64,000 nt of DNA from the NCBI GenBank assembly GCA_030549775.1, contig CM060171.1:142260859-142324858 (forward strand), given 5' to 3'. Position numbers and translations under genes: made by a program. Source of the stretch: Tamarix chinensis. Lineage: Eukaryota; Streptophyta; Magnoliopsida; Caryophyllales; Tamaricaceae. Positions 24,781 to 36,904 of this stretch are shown in pieces (position 1 is the first letter of the stretch; every line of letters starts with the position of its first letter). Below the pieces are notes generated by a model that worked only from the letters and a program-made list of their open reading frames with translations, did no database searches and was not told the origin of the DNA.

Positions 24781-26870
24781 TAATACAAATTTCGATCCAA
24801 CCTTTCGTTACTTTGATAAAAACCACATCAGTACCTCTCTTGGTTTTACTAGCAGGAGCAGTCTTCTTCTTTGATTCCTTAAATAATAATAATAAACAAA
24901 ATATGTATTGAGCATATATATATGAAAAAGGTATAAACAATGTAACTACTAAACTAGGTCTAATGAAGATATTGAATGTCAATACCTCTTCAATAGTGAG
25001 ACGTATCTGATCCATAGGCCAAGGCACGAAGCTTCCATGAGCTTCTATCACTGTGGCTGCCTCATCATCCTCTTTATAACAAGGCAATGGCGCACTACCA
25101 ATGATTGGAGTGTCAATACTCACCGGCCTTGTAAGTAGGGATAAGTTGTACCCGTGGACAGTTTGCGTTTGGGTACTGTGACTGATGCAGACCCTTCCTT
25201 TCACCAAAAGAGTTGAAAGATCATTCCCGAACAAGTCACATTTATGCAAACCCTAAACAAAAATATTACACATTATTAATTATTTATGACACCGAATACA
25301 TTTAATAACAATTCAAAGTTATGTAATGCTTACCTCGGAAAGAGAAGAAAGACGTGCATCAGCTTCACAACTGTCTCTGACACTATTTACATTAGGTATG
25401 TGAAGCTGATCATGGTCGACTAAATCGGATGGCTTATACCCTTGAGATTTAATAAATGACAACTCTTGCTCCATTGTTGCCATCTGTTCAAATGCCATGT
25501 TCAATTTCTATGTAAGGATGGTGACTTGCTCATCAGTGTTACGAGAACCACGAGATCGACCACGCACGCTCGTTTTCGTAACACCTAATCCAAGACCCCT
25601 GTGTCTTCCAGGGTGTTCTACAATTCTATAGCCTGTGATATAATGTTATATTGGTCTACCCCCTCATCACCATCTGACGCTTGAAGTTTGTCCTGTAATG
25701 TATATAATATATGTAAAATTAGCTTACATGAATAAGCATAATAAAATAGTTTTCTAAAATAAAAGTAAGCAGGGTTCCAAATATCTACAAACTTACAATT
25801 TTTGTCGCTGCAACATCTACATCTTCATTAATATATCCATCTTTTGTTGCTCTAGCCTTCTTCCATAATGTACCAATATTAATGGACAAGGTACATGGGT
25901 CTAAGTCTTGGGCTATGAGCTATAAATCAAAAAATATTCTTATAATGTACCAATATTATAAAATTTTTCAATAAGCTGTAAATAGATAAATCACAAAATA
26001 TATACCAACTCCTCTTCAAGGCCTGCATACCCTTTGCGAGCCATATTATGTCGGTATTTATTCTGCTTCGCAATCTCTTTATTTTTGGCACTTTTTTCCT
26101 ATGTGAAAAGCCAAAACATAGTGACATAGTTATTTCAATATTATGCACAATACTAGGATCGATAAAAAAAATTAATTGTTATCTAACAAATACCTTAAAA
26201 TCACCCGTAAGACGATATGCAATAAATTGGTTCCAACTTTCCTGATCGATGAAACCGTATCGTTTGGGTGGATTCTTCTGTAGAGAACCATCACTCTTTC
26301 TGTACATTTTCCTACGAGCTAAAAATGACCTAAATGTTCTTAGACGCTCCCCACAATCTCTAAGAAGCCATTTATTCCTACTCTCTAGTACATTAAATAC
26401 TCTCTGCATTGTAAGACATACAAATGTATACCGATATTAATGTATTAAAATTAATAACATTTTACATACATAAATGATTACATAAAATAGTATATTTACC
26501 GTGGTTTCCTGCCAAATATGCCCCTTATGACCCGTTGGAACCTGCTTCCAATTATTATAGGAAATAGGAACACGGTTACGTGTCACAAGTGAAATGTAAG
26601 TTAAGAACATGTCTGCATAAGGGCCAATGGGAAGATTGTAAGTATTTCATCCCAACTCGACCAGTTCTCCTTTATTCCTCATATCTGTGATGATTCTCAT
26701 AATTGTCGGCCCTCTTTTCCCTTCTTCATCACTACTGTCCCTATCAATATTCTTAGTGGCCATATATCTAAAAGAAATCAATAAATAAATTATGTTAGAA
26801 TGTTATGTATTGAGCATAATTGAGTTGAAAAAAACCAACATAGATATTATATGTTACAATATTATTACCC

Positions 26871-29800
26871 TCATTGCCTTCTTTTACTTCTTTCCCCCCT
26901 TGTTTTTGGATTAGATTCAGTATCTGATACATATATTACTTCACGATGATCATCCCTGACATATATTTCCTCATTAATTATATTGTTATCATCGTTCAAT
27001 AATTGAGTTGCTTGCACAGCTGAGACACAATCGTTATTCCAATTGGCATCATTTTCATCATCACATTCATTGACATTTCTTTTTTTCGTAGATAGTACTA
27101 CAGACCATCTATTATCAACAAGGTCAGTGACATATAATACTTATGCCGCTTGTGATGCTAAGATGAATGGGTCTTGTTTATGCCCTGCCCTGTTAAGATC
27201 TACTAATGTGAATCCATCTTCATATCTAACCCATCTATTGCCGAATACAGGGATTTTAAATACAGTGTAATCTAACTCCCATATATGTTCAATCACACCA
27301 TAATAATTCATATCTGCATAAGTTGGATTCTTGTCTTTCGCACTAGCAACATGCATTGCCTCAGCCACTAAAGTCACCCCACCGTTCTGCATTGTACTCT
27401 TCCCATCTTTTTCTTTTGTATAAAAAGTGCAACCGTTGATCACATAACTGGTATATTAAAAAACTTCATAACGAGGTTTCTGAGACAACCAATGTAAGGT
27501 TTCGGAAATTAAAGTTGGGGAATGTCCGATGAGTGGAATGATGCGATCTCTTATCCAATCAATAAAGGAAAGATTATGTTTATCGATAATCCATTTCTTA
27601 GTCTTTGATGCATTTTCAATCCGTAAAGAAGTCATATGCTCTTCAATGTACAGCTGAACATCATCACTGTTGTGTAATACATATAGATGTGCTGCACGGA
27701 ACATGTTAGGGTCTACACGCCAAAACTGTTTGCCTCTAATACCCTATCCTTCAAATTTGCCCGCATGTCAAGACTTAGGAATACCAAGATCTTCAGCATT
27801 TGACAAGTACTTTGTGCAAAACTCAATTGCCTCTTCCACCAGGTAACTCTCAACAATACATTCTTCTGGCCGATATCGATTCTTTATATAACCTTTTATC
27901 AACTTCATAAACCGTTCAAAGGGGTACATCCAATGCCCATGAACAGGTCCTAACATCTTTATCTCACAAAATAAATGAACAGTTAGATGTACCATAATGT
28001 CAAAGAATGACGGTGGAAAATGCATTTCAAGTTGGCACAAAATAATCACAATCCCTTTTTGCAAGGCGTCCAAACTATCAGGATGTATAACTTTAGAGCA
28101 GACGGCTTTAAAAAACAACAAAGCCTCGTGATAGTAATTCGAACACGTTTTGTCAAAATTCCACGTATAGCTATCGGCAACAAGTGTTGCATTAAGATAT
28201 GACAATCATGAGACTTCATGTTAATTAATTTCAACTCTTTCATCGACACGAGCCTTCTGACATTTGAAGAATACCCTTTCAGAACCTTGACACTGTGCAA
28301 GAATTCACAAAATGAAATTTTCTCTTTTCTTGAAAGAGTATGACACGCCGGCGGTAAATATGTTCTTCTTCCGTTGTCTCGCGGTGTCAGTTCCCGTCTA
28401 ATACCCATTTCTTCCATATCCATTCGAGCATTTATCCCATCTTTAGTCTTGCGTGGAACATTAAGTAATGTGTTAACAAGACTGTCACATATATTTTTCT
28501 CAATATGCATCACATCAAGGGCATGTCTCATAGAGAAAGATTCCCAATAAGGAAGGTTGAAGAATATTGACATCTTCTTCCACCCAACTGATGGAAGCTT
28601 ATCTTTATTCTTCTTCCCAAAGTTGACACTCAAATGTTTCATCTTCAGCCACACTTGTTGACCCGTCAACTGGATTGGTGTCTGTCCTTCTTCTCGGAAT
28701 CCATTGAACGCTTTTCTTTGCCTACGATAATGATGATTCTTCAGTAAAAACAAATGAAGTATTCTCCTCACATATCGGACATACATAATGGCCTTTCACA
28801 CTATTACCTGACAAGTTGCCATACGCCGGAAAATCATTTATAGTATAGAATAACAATGCTCTCAAAGTGAAATTTTCTTGACCATATGCATCAAATACTT
28901 CAACGTCCATGTCCCATAAGAACTTCAAATCATCAATCAAAGGTGCCAAATAAACATCAATATCATTCCCAGGTTGGTTTGGTCCAGAAATGAGTAAAGA
29001 CAACATCATATACTTGCGTTTCATATAGAGCCACGAAGGTAAATTGTATATAACCAAAATCATTGGCCATAAACTGTAGCTGCCTTGATTGTGCAGATTC
29101 ATTCCATCTGCAGAAAGCGCAAGGCGCACATTTCTTGCTTCTTTACCAAATTCAGGAAACAACCTATCAATCGTCATTCATTGTGGAGAGTCAGATGGAT
29201 GTCTAAGAAGCCCGTCATCTATCTTGTCATTTGCATGCCATCTTAGGTTCTTGGCATCTTCAATATCATTAAACATCCGCCTTAATCTTGGTATTATAGG
29301 AAAATACCATAACACCTTAGCGGGCACCTTGTTCTTCTTGTATCGTGGTGCTTTGCATTCAGGATTAGGACAACTATCCAAAGATGCATTGTCATTGCGA
29401 TATAAAATACAATCATTAGGGCATGCATGTATCTTCTCATAACTCATGCTCATAGAGGATAGAATCTTCTTCGCTTCATACGTACGATTGGGTAGAACGT
29501 TATCATCAGGAATCATATCCTTCACAAGTGACAATAATTCTGTGAAACTCTTATCACTCCATCTGTTACATGCCTTTAAGTTGTACAACCTTAAAGTAGC
29601 GGATAATCGCGTAAACGTCTTACAATCACTGTACAAAGGTTTCTCCGAGTCATTCAATAACTTCTCAAATATTTTTAGACAATCCCAAACACTTTCCTTA
29701 ACCTTTTGAGTCATCTCCTCTAACGAATGTCCTTCATAGTTATCAAATGATGATCCACTACTATCCCTCCCAACATCGTCATTTTCATATTTAGACTCTG

Positions 29801-30026
29801 TTTCCCCATGCCATATCCAAAAAGTGTAACTTGTATCAATTCCATACACAAATAAATGATCTCTCAAATCATTAGCATTGACACGCTGAATATAAGCACA
29901 CTTCAAACAAGGACAGATTATTCTACTAGAGTCCCGAGCATGTTCAGCTGCAAACTTGATGAAAAACTTCACTCCTTCGTTATATTCTCTAGATAGACGA
30001 TTTGCAGACAACCATTTCCGATCCAT
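26871..30026 (-). pseudogene. TNP2-type CACTA transposase, broken
   Basis: The start is MDRKWLSANRLSREYNEGV (Transpos_assoc domain with CPCLKC zinc-type motif, first ~75 residues). The TNP2/Transposase_21 region follows, with YEKIHACPNDCILYR, CPNPECKAPRY, SADGMNLHNQGSYSLWP and HALDVMHIEKNICDSL. Then come the DUF4218 region (LEMHFPPSFFDIMVHLTVHL, 27768-28205) and the DUF4216 region (FTLVDLNRAGHKQDPFILASQA and VTDLVDNRWSVVL, to about 27080). The end is at TGA 26871. In studied elements this is the enzyme that cuts the CACTA ends. Lesions seen: TGA at 29178-29180 where Trp is expected, a frameshift near 28.76 kb, a second near 28.2 kb, and in-frame stops near 27745, 27455 and 27140. Length is otherwise full. 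Confidence 0.9.
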
Positions 30027-30148
30027 ATTATTTGAATCTAGATATATCCCACATGAAAGTAATTATTAAAAATCAACTGAATTATAAGTATAATAATTTT
30101 CAAATCACTCTTGCTTAGAAAGAATTAATCTCAAATGTATCATGCTAT

Positions 30149-30207
<59 letters not shown>

Positions 30208-30279
30208 GAATCATGCTAACAAGTTTATAAAATTATATTAATGTTGATCAATGAAACTCCTAATACTTACAAAGAGTTC

Positions 30280-30318
<39 letters not shown>
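30149..30318. repeat. (CT)n/(TA)n and (TA)n microsatellites
   Basis: (CT)6 followed by (TA)n at 30149-30205 and a second (AT)n at about 30280-30318, between the transposase start and the right subterminal region. Confidence 0.9.
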
Positions 30319-30321
<3 letters not shown>

Positions 30322-30487
30322 TACATACATACATAGCAAAATATTATACAATTAATAGTTCAAATTACAAAAGATATGCATACTACAGATTTTAAGCAAT
30401 AACAGCACTATATACATCAAAATGTTGCTACAACTCAAATACCTTAAAAACGAAAACTCATATCTAAAACTAAATCCCCCGATAGCC

Positions 30488-30980
30488 TCATCGAGCCCGA
30501 CTAAAAACTATAACTCTAAAATTCCACTCATCCCAATATATCATTTGATCCCTGACATTATCGCAAGAGAGTCTACTCACGGATACTCTAGGGTAACCGA
30601 GGTGGATACTCCGAGGAAAGCTATGATGATACCTCAACTCATCATCGATGACCATCAGTTCTCTCGATATCCTATCATACTCTCTAGCAAACAGCTCACC
30701 CTCAATAAATCTCGGGTGTGGTGCATCAGTGTGGTAGACAAACCACTGCAAAGAAGTAGACATAGCTGATTCCCATGGCTCTATCTAAGGCAGGGTCAAC
30801 AGAAGGTGATAAGATCTGAAATGGAAGGGGTGATAGGATGAGCCACTCGCGTACAAATGACATAGCTCGTCATATAACCATATCACATGAGTCCATACAT
30901 CTCTATGTGGCGCCATATGAAAATACAGTGGAAGGTATGTCATCTCACTACCTACAAATGAGAACCACTAAATCTTATCA
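30488..30980 (-). CDS. unrecognised ORF region inside the CACTA element
   Basis: The minus strand shows MSTSLQWFVYHTDAPHPRFIEG through SVSRLSC (Met at 30763, about 91 codons). Upstream, near 30930 down, is a plausible continuation (MTYLPLYFHMAPHRDVWTH) with a stop between. It lies upstream of the TNP2 gene, where CACTA elements may carry captured host sequence or an accessory gene. I do not recognise the family. Composition is less AT-biased than its surroundings, which favours former coding. It may be a captured or decayed fragment. Confidence 0.3.
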
Positions 30981-31152
30981 TCAAGGTTGTTCTCGAAATT
31001 AAAAGGATCTAAATTACAGAATATATAAACTGATCTTCAACTAGCTAGACAAATCATAAATATATTCTACCAGATCATAACCAACTATGTAAACCTGACA
31101 ACATCAAACTATTTAAAATAAGGACATAATCTTTAATTATATATTTAACAAA

Positions 31153-31276
31153 CTGGCTAAACATCAAACTATCATCAAATCATTCAAGCTACGCATAGTA
31201 AAATCAAGTAGATACTGGCTAAACATCAAACTATCATCAAATCATTCAAGCTACGCATAGTAAAATCAAGTAGATA
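31153..31276. repeat. 62-bp perfect tandem duplication
   Basis: Two adjoining copies (31153-31214, 31215-31276) of a 62-bp unit beginning ctggctaaacatcaaactat, apparently identical. Confidence 0.93.
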
Positions 31277-31278
31277 TT

Positions 31279-31282
<4 letters not shown>

Positions 31283-31335
<53 letters not shown>

Positions 31336-31355
31336 AACCTAATAAATCCTATATG

Positions 31356-31390
<35 letters not shown>
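31283..31390. repeat. (TA)n and (ATT)n microsatellites
   Basis: (TA)n at about 31283-31331 and (ATT)n at about 31357-31390. Confidence 0.92.
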
Positions 31391-31391
<1 letters not shown>

Positions 31392-31535
31392 CACAATTAT
31401 TCATCTCTATTTGATTTTTATCGATCACAACACCGATGCCCAACCAACCTCCTCAACTTTTCCCCATGCACAATACCCTTATCCTTAGGATTTTTCCTTA
31501 TAGCCCTAGTTTATATTTAGTGTAATAAACAATAA

Positions 31536-31690
31536 ACCCTAACCCTAACCCTCCCCCTCCCCTCCCCCTAATCCTAACAATAATTAACCCTAATAAATTA
31601 TAATAAATAATAATACTAAACCTCATAAGATAATATCCTAAACCTATAGCTAACCCTAACACTAACCCTCCCCCTAACCCTAACCACAAT
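31536..31690. repeat. telomere-like CCCTAA-rich tract
   Basis: Clusters of aaccctaaccctaaccctcc and cctaaccctaacac with interrupting CCCCTCC runs. The Gly-rich frame on the minus strand here is a composition artefact. Confidence 0.7.
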
Positions 31691-32382
31691 TATTTAAGAT
31701 TATATATACACATCTTATATATAAATATATTATAAATATATATACATATAATAGAACACATGTAAACACACATTTTACGGAATATAAATACACGTCTTAG
31801 AAAATATATATTAAAAAAAGTATATAAATACACATGATCATCTGCACAATAATGTGAGTGCTAAAAATATATATACACCTTAATTTTATACTTAGAACGT
31901 ACATATCTTATGATAATAATATATATTTTAGGCTTGTGGATTCTCTTAAAATAATAATACATAAGGTCTCGGCCGGCCACAATCAAAAAAGGCCACAGCA
32001 AAATTTTTCACCAACACATCAAACAACAGATTTTCGAACAACACATCAAACACAACCTCTTCGGTGCAACATGCATGCATATATATATATATATATATAT
32101 ACATATCAATAGAGACAAATTAAGCAATGAAGGAAGAACAACACATACGTAAAGGGAGCAACGGAGAACAAGTTGAGAATGGCAACGACGAAGGTACAAA
32201 TGCTGGCTATGTTCGCAAGAATGGCAGAGGGGTGGTAGAGAGATGGCGGTGCGACGGTTTCCCTTAATTCAGAGGAGCCGGAGTAGTGGTGAAAGAGTTC
32301 GCAAAAGAAAGAGAGTACGAGAGGGAAGCGGCAGAGTTTGAAATTTTTTGCACGAAACAGAAGAGAACGAAATAAAAGGAGA

Positions 32383-32656
32383 TTTTAATAACGGTTCCTG
32401 TAAGAACCGTTATTAAAACCTTGGCAAATTTGACAACGGTTCTTGTTTGAACCATTATTAAATCATGTTTTAATAACGGTTTTACGTCAACCGTTATTAA
32501 AATTCCCGTGCAAAATTTTACCTTGCACTTGTAATAACGGTTATTACGTAAAACCGTTATTAAAACTTCCCGCACATTAATTTTCATGAATTTGACGACG
32601 GTTTTCAAACAACTGTTATTAATATTCCGTTATTATTTCCTGTTTCCGTACTAGTG
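32383..32656. repeat. CACTA terminal and subterminal repeats (right)
   Basis: Same AACCGTTATTAAAA words in both orientations as on the left, in about 270 bp. The right subterminal array is about half the length of the left. Confidence 0.88.
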
Positions 32657-32831
32657 AAACCTTAATCCACCATTAAATATATAGTTGTTATATCATCTTG
32701 TTTTCTCTTTCATATTGAGAGAATCACTTACTTGTGTGAACTATATACATATTTCTTGTTTTTATTTCTTATAATCATATTTGTGCACATAGGAAAGAAA
32801 TCTCTCAACATATAAAATTACATTCCCTGAG

Positions 32832-33087
32832 ATGGATGGATCCATGCAGCAAGTGGAGCATAAGGGTGATGCTCTAGGTAGAACACAAAGGTTAATTAAG
32901 CCTTGTATTAGGTATGATTCTGAGGAGTGTAATAAGTTCCAGATTGAGCATGGGTTTTACCAAAGTGAGTATAATAAGTGTGTATACATGAAATATATGG
33001 ATAGTGGCTCTCCAATGTATTGACATGTTTGTGGCATTACAAGAAGTGTTTGATGTTAACAAGGTGAATTTAATGTTGAAGAGTGAG
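32832..33087 (+). pseudogene. copia pol scrap with internal deletion
   Basis: The plus strand encodes RTQRLIKPCIRYDSEE (the integrase-RT linker block) joined directly to KFQIEHGFYQSEYNKCVYMK (a mid-RT block) and then VNKVNLMLKSE. In the copia element at 5.9-11.3 kb these blocks are several hundred bp apart, so a large deletion made this fragment. It is cut off at 33087, where LTR-like sequence begins. It belongs to a different copia lineage copy, since the sequence is clearly diverged. Confidence 0.75.
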
Positions 33088-34969
33088 TACAATACCTCGA
33101 GTTTTAGCTAAACCTAATCTCAAGTAATTAATATCATATCCTATATCTAATCTAAAGAACTTAATAAATCTACCTTACCCTAAATCCTTAATCTTAATAA
33201 TTAACCTAACTCTTTTCTCTATTCTAGTTTATTAATACTTTAACCTACAACTAGTCCTAGATAGTTGTTAATTAAATTATCTTATATACCCTAATATAAA
33301 TTATTTTATTCTAATTCTAACTCTAATTCTAATTCCACTTTATTTTTTCCCTCCCCTCTTATTTTATTTTATTTTTATTTTCCCTATTGGGTGACCTTTC
33401 TTTTTCTTTATTTCCTACCTCTCCCTTCTTTTACATAAAACCCTACCCGACCACGCCTCTTCCCCTATCATACCTCCATCACCTACACCATATCCCATTA
33501 ACACATCAACTTCCACTCCTTGCATGATGTGTTTGTTGACATACCAATTCCCCTCTAACCGTGCCTGCACCATCCCCTACCTTCCTCCTCTACCATATCT
33601 CTCCATGCACGCCAATTTGTGCATATATATACTCTACTTGATTCTCTCTTTGATTCATTTAATGCCCCTAACTACCTCCGCCTTCCCTCTAATTTTTCTA
33701 TCAAAATAATCATCACCAACATGAGTCGTTCCTCTTCCTTATCGTCACCAAACACACCAAAAAACCTTCCATCGACATTATTTACGTTACCTTCTCCATT
33801 AGCACCGGTGATCCATGCTAAAACCACACCACAACCATCAGTCAAAGACACTGTAGCAAATCACCTCCAATCGTCCGAAGCAAATGAACCTCCCTTTTTC
33901 TCCACCACCCACCACATTCGCCATCCTTCACCATTCCCTCACTCACACCACTGGCCACTCTCACCGAACACCACCCCTAGCTTCGACCAAACCCACTATT
34001 CCCCCTCCTTTTCCTTCATCCACTTCCACTAAATCACACCATACCCTTTTACCCTTTCTTCCATTTAACCTCCTTGAGAACTAGTAGTTTTTCCATTTCC
34101 CACCCCTTAGTAATGGCACAAACTATCGTTGCTACCCCCTTAGTTTAAGAACTTCAGATGCTGCTCCTCCCTTTGTTGCGCAACCTTCTACTAAAGTCCT
34201 TACATTGTGTTAGCTAGGTTTTTCCTCCATTATTTCACTCCTATTTAGCTTATATTTTAATTAATTATATCATTAATTTCTAATGGATTATTATTATTAT
34301 CTCTTAGGTATTCAGAGGAGACTGTATACGATACGAGCTTAGAGACTGGTGCCTTTTTTTTTATAAGGATACTAGTCGTAGTTAGGATTTTGAGCTAAAT
34401 GTATAAAATGTTTTTGTGTATTATTTTGTTTTTTGCTTATGTTGTTAATTTCATGTTGATAAATAGTATGATGTGGTAAAATGATCTTATATGATGAAAA
34501 ATGAGTAAGTTTAGAAGCATATGATATTGCTATGATAATTCTATGTTAAAAACCCTAAGAGAATGCGTATGATAGATGGTATTGTATCATGGGTTAAATA
34601 AGTATGATATGTGTAAAATAAGTATTTAAGATGTATGGGGATACATAAAGTTTAATCCCCCAAAATTTTAAAAGCCTATAATTTAATAAATAACTTTTAT
34701 TTAGGATAAATTAGCTTTTAAACTTATTTAATTTAATTATTTTATGAATTTTTGAATATATAAAATTAAATATAAATATTTAATAAATTAAAATAAATAT
34801 TTTGTCATTTTATCATACTCTTTTTATTTAAATAATTTTCCAAATCAATATTCTTCCTAAAATTATCCTTTTTAAACCCATGTATTTAATTATATTAAAT
34901 TAAATTATTAAAAAAATTTATTACCTAAAAATATTATATTTTATTATTTTATAAATTAAGTTATTTTAT

Positions 34970-36180
34970 TTTTCCCCATTTTCCCTTTCCTTTTTCCCTT
35001 TTCCCTTTTCTTTCTCCTTTTTCTCCTTTCTTTCTTTTCCTTTTTCTTCCTTTGTGCCGCTAGCACCCCAGCCTGCCCTGTCTTCCTTGCCCCTCGGCCG
35101 CTGGCCCATTTCCCTCCTTCCTTCCTTACCTCCCCCACTTGCGTCATCTGGCCCAAATGCCCCCTTTTCTTTTCTTCCTTCTCTCATGTGCATCGCCCGT
35201 CCCAGCCTTTCTTCCTTTCTTTCCTTCCTTCTCCCCAGATTGGGTCAGCCCACTCCCCTCTCCCCTTCACCCAGCCTGCACACAGCACCCCCCTCCTTTC
35301 TTTCTTCTTCTTCCTTTCTTCGATGCTGCACTCGACCACCTCCGCCATCGCCGACCACCCTACCTGAAACTCTCCTCCACCTACTGCTATCCCTCTCTTT
35401 CTCTCTCGCCATTTTTCCTACCCCATCTTGGCCCCATCACCTCTCTTTCTCCTCACCCATGCCATGCTATTCCCCTCATTTCCCTTCCCTCTGCCTACAA
35501 CTCCCATGCTCCTACCACCTTGTCGCCGCCCTACCGAGCCCCTTATCCCCTCCTTTTCTCTCCCTCTTCTTTTTCTTCTTCCCTCCCTACCTTATCCTAC
35601 CATTTTTTAGCCTCTCATTCCCTTCCCCGACCTTCTTTCTCTCCTTTATTCTCCTTCCTTCGCCTCCCTATTTTTGCACTGCTGCCGCATTCCGCTGCTT
35701 CCACTATCGCACTAGCCACCTGCACCACCCCTACCACCCTCTACTTTACCCCTGCACCACCACACCACCCCTCGAGCCACCCTACAACCCCCTTCTTCCT
35801 CCCCTCTTCTTTTTATCTTCTTTCCTTCCCTTCTCGGCACCACCCTACACCTCCTCCTTCCGCCGCCATTCTGCCGCCTCTATCGCCATTTGAGCCACCA
35901 AACCAATCCCTGCAACCTCCTCTACCACCTCCAAACCCCCTTTGGCCAAAAAAAACACCTGTAGGCCTTCATTTTCCTCCTCCCTTTTCCATCCTTCTTA
36001 GCCCCCTCCTCCTCGGCAGCCATCTTTGCAGCCTCATTTCCTCCGCCGCCGCCGTCAACCTATCCTCAACCACCACCTACACCCCTTTTCACTCCTGCAC
36101 CTTTCCCTTACCCTAAATCCTTCCCCACATGCCTTCTTTCCTAACTCCAAAACCCTAACCCGAAAACACCACTCCCCCTC
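34970..36180. other. pyrimidine-rich tract
   Basis: About 1.2 kb that is strongly C/T-rich on the plus strand, which leaves long open frames (one of 325 codons, 35139-36116) composed mostly of Ser, Pro, Leu and Phe. Two overlapping frames are open for the same compositional reason, so I treat these as non-coding. Confidence 0.7.
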
Positions 36181-36904
36181 CTTTTCTTACCATTTTGAGA
36201 CTATCTCCCTTATTTCTTTGCATGTAGCTTATGCTGCATAAGTAGTATGAGATTATGCATGCCTTGGTATATTTTTTTTAATAAGAGTTAAGGAATAATA
36301 ATATTTTAAGTTAAGTATTTCATTAACTAAGTGTTATAAAGTCTTATGCTTTGGTTTTTCATAATTCTAATATAATAAACATTGATATTATTTTTAGGTA
36401 TTGGTTTTGCTTATCAAAGCTTGAACCTTTAATCGGAATATCGGTAATGTTTGTTTTTGCGAGAATTAAGGTAATCGTTAAACCCCACTTAAACACATAG
36501 ATAAACGTATGTTAGTACATTAAGCTTTTTAATATGTTATTTTGCATGATATATGTTGTTTAATATAATATATGTAGTTACTTACATGGATTGATAAAAA
36601 GGGAAAGCATGCTAGTTTATGTGCTATGTGTGGAAATATTGCTTAAGGGAAGAGTTTGGTTATTAATAAAAATGTTAAGTAATTATCAATGTTGTATTAT
36701 ACTATTGTGACCATTAATGCATGAATAATATTATTGTGAGTCCTAGGGGTATTTTAGTAATATATCTTGTGCATGAATGTGGCCTAATATGTGTAGGTGC
36801 TAATGAATATTATTTTGAAATATAATGGTTGGTGGAGTTGGGTGATAAGAATGGGATATTAATATTAATATTTCATGTAGTGATAATAATTTAATATAAG
36901 TGGT

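Larger units (their letters stand above)
22244..26763 (-). pseudogene. CACTA second gene: plant-transposase (Transposase_24-like) + coiled coil + Ulp1/C48 protease
   Basis: A multi-exon minus-strand gene pieced together by eye. The first exon starts at ATG 26763 (MATKNIDRDSSDEEGKRG) and includes YNNWKQVPTGHKGHIW. The next (about 26179-26409) has RVFNVLESRNKWLLRDCGERL...RYGFIDQESWNQFI. Then come KYRHNMARKGYAGLEEEL (about 26050-26148), a Gln/Glu-rich helical stretch (25319-25504), and a charged linker (24950-25249). The Ulp1 part runs from 23385 down: WMSTTSVVVYVT, then EHWVLYTV (catalytic His), KVYVFDSL (Asp), and QQQNGDDCGYYV (Gln and Cys) at about 22505-22548. The tail HVHSFIRY ends at TAG 22244. 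All four active-site positions survive. The lesions are TGA at 26647-26649 in place of an expected Trp, other possible breaks, and a gypsy fragment inserted at 23.4-24.8 kb. The product would be a transposase accessory protein with SUMO-protease-like activity, which is inference. Confidence 0.72.
21355..32656 (-). mobile_element. CACTA (En/Spm) DNA transposon, 11.3 kb
   Basis: The left end is CACTACCACGGAAA. The right end, on the minus strand, is CACTAGTACGGAAA (12 of 14 identical). It is flanked on both sides by the 3-bp duplication aaa (21352-21354 and 32657-32659), the size expected for CACTA elements. Both subterminal regions are packed with TTTTAATAACGGTT words in both orientations. Inside, on the minus strand, lie a TNP2-type transposase gene (26871-30026) and a second gene with a plant-transposase region and a Ulp1 protease domain (22244-26763). 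The transposase is broken, so the copy is not autonomous now. Confidence 0.95.

Noticed and set aside
31498..31689. Gly/Leu-rich 63-codon frame
   Set aside because: It is the reverse of a CCCTAA/CCCCTCC tract, so the residues are a repeat artefact.
35054..36116. Long plus-strand open frames of 279 and 325 codons rich in Ser, Pro, Leu and Phe
   Set aside because: They overlap in two frames and follow from a C/T-rich tract with few stops. There is no domain, and codon use is only composition.
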